Source: DAOVGU01 sp030637775 [NCBI: bacterium]
GTDB lineage: Bacteria; Ratteibacteria; UBA8468
Direction: 5' to 3'
DNA: 5,305 nt
Assembly: GCA_030637775.1 (NCBI GenBank)
Contig: DAOWFY010000139.1
Span: forward strand, 1-5,305
A program made the translations under genes and the position numbers. Below the pieces are notes generated by a model. That model made no database searches. It saw nothing but the letters and a program-made list of their open reading frames with translations, and was not told the DNA's origin. This document shows, piece by piece, positions 5,024-5,305 of this stretch (position 1 is its first letter; the number at the start of each line of letters is the position of its first letter).

Positions 5024-5305
5024 TCAACTCACTATAGTACCAATCTTTTCTCCGCAAACTACTCTCTTGATATTGCCCTTTTTCGAAAGGTTAAAAACGA
5101 TAATCGGTAAATTATTATCCATACAGAGACTGATGGCAGTGGAATCCATCACCTTTAACCCCTTCTCCAAAACCTTGAGGTAGGTCATTTTCCTGTATTT
5201 TTTAGCCTGAGGTACTTTCAGAGGATCGGCACTATAGATTCCGTCAACCTTTGTGGCCTTCAAAATAACCTCGGCACCAACCTCAATCGCCCGCAGACTC
5301 GCTGC
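5024..5305 (-). CDS. pyrH: UMP kinase, C-terminal part (5' end outside the window)
   Basis: UMP kinase (amino-acid kinase fold, hexameric, cytoplasmic) converts UMP to UDP. Only the last 93 residues are present. The frame remains open to the right edge, reading [20 protein letters not shown] through the edge. A TTG at 5261-5263 could be mistaken for a start but is internal. Diagnostic stretches are [14 protein letters not shown], then [20 protein letters not shown] with a D-ST at the substrate/ATP region (here the Y-L variant of the Y-x-E/K-V-L pattern), [18 protein letters not shown], and the terminal [15 protein letters not shown]. These follow the bacterial PyrH C-terminus closely. It is the most upstream gene visible of the pyrH-frr-cmk-rpsT cluster; rpsB and tsf are commonly found further upstream but cannot be seen here. 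Confidence 0.94.
   Translation of the reverse strand, partial: AASLRAIEVGAEVILKATKVDGIYSADPLKVPQAKKYRKMTYLKVLEKGLKVMDSTAISLCMDNNLPIIVFNLSKKGNIKRVVCGEKIGTIVS

Noticed and set aside
5024-5263. Treating the pyrH fragment as a complete small protein starting at TTG 5261-5263
   Set aside because: The frame continues without a stop to the window edge, and the residues upstream ([12 protein letters not shown]) match the PyrH family, so the gene is simply cut by the edge.

Overview
The window is a compact stretch of core bacterial genes with eight protein-coding genes and almost no spacer. It encodes an outer-membrane assembly TPR protein (BamD-like) and an LPS-transport lipoprotein (LptE-like), so the host is almost certainly a diderm (Gram-negative) bacterium. 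The BamD-like protein has a W-x-W-T-P-x-T-G-x-W-x-N-P segment just after its signal peptide. From memory, that segment and the gene set resemble uncultured Omnitrophota or related lineages; this placement is tentative. Base composition looks moderate (low to mid 40s % GC by eye) and uniform, with no sign of a mobile element, CRISPR array, tRNA or rRNA.

Layout. A 12-helix major facilitator transporter lies on the minus strand (33-1202). A 36-bp divergent gap separates it from a plus-strand operon: bamD-like (1239-2183), lptE-like (2180-2680) and holA-like (2677-3372). These three are chained by 4-base overlaps (ATGA, then GTGA), so they are probably cotranscribed and translationally coupled. 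A 170-bp convergent gap (3373-3542) holds a GC-rich perfect hairpin resembling a dispersed palindromic repeat. On the minus strand, read from the right edge, are pyrH (cut by the window edge), frr, cmk and rpsT. pyrH and frr are 1 nt apart, frr and cmk abut with no gap, and cmk overlaps rpsT by 26 nt.

How the genes work together. The plus-strand operon joins envelope assembly (beta-barrel insertion and LPS export) with the clamp-loader delta subunit of the replicase. The minus-strand operon joins pyrimidine monophosphate kinases (UMP kinase, CMP kinase) with translation genes (ribosome recycling factor, ribosomal protein S20), a growth-linked set.

I see no undescribed multi-gene system here. 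The observations most worth checking are single-gene oddities: a delta subunit about 100 residues short, apparently through an internal deletion around the domain II helical lid; a BamD-like protein without a lipidation cysteine; changes in a highly conserved RRF motif; a divergent promoter pair whose genes lack Shine-Dalgarno sequences; and the hairpin in the convergent gap.
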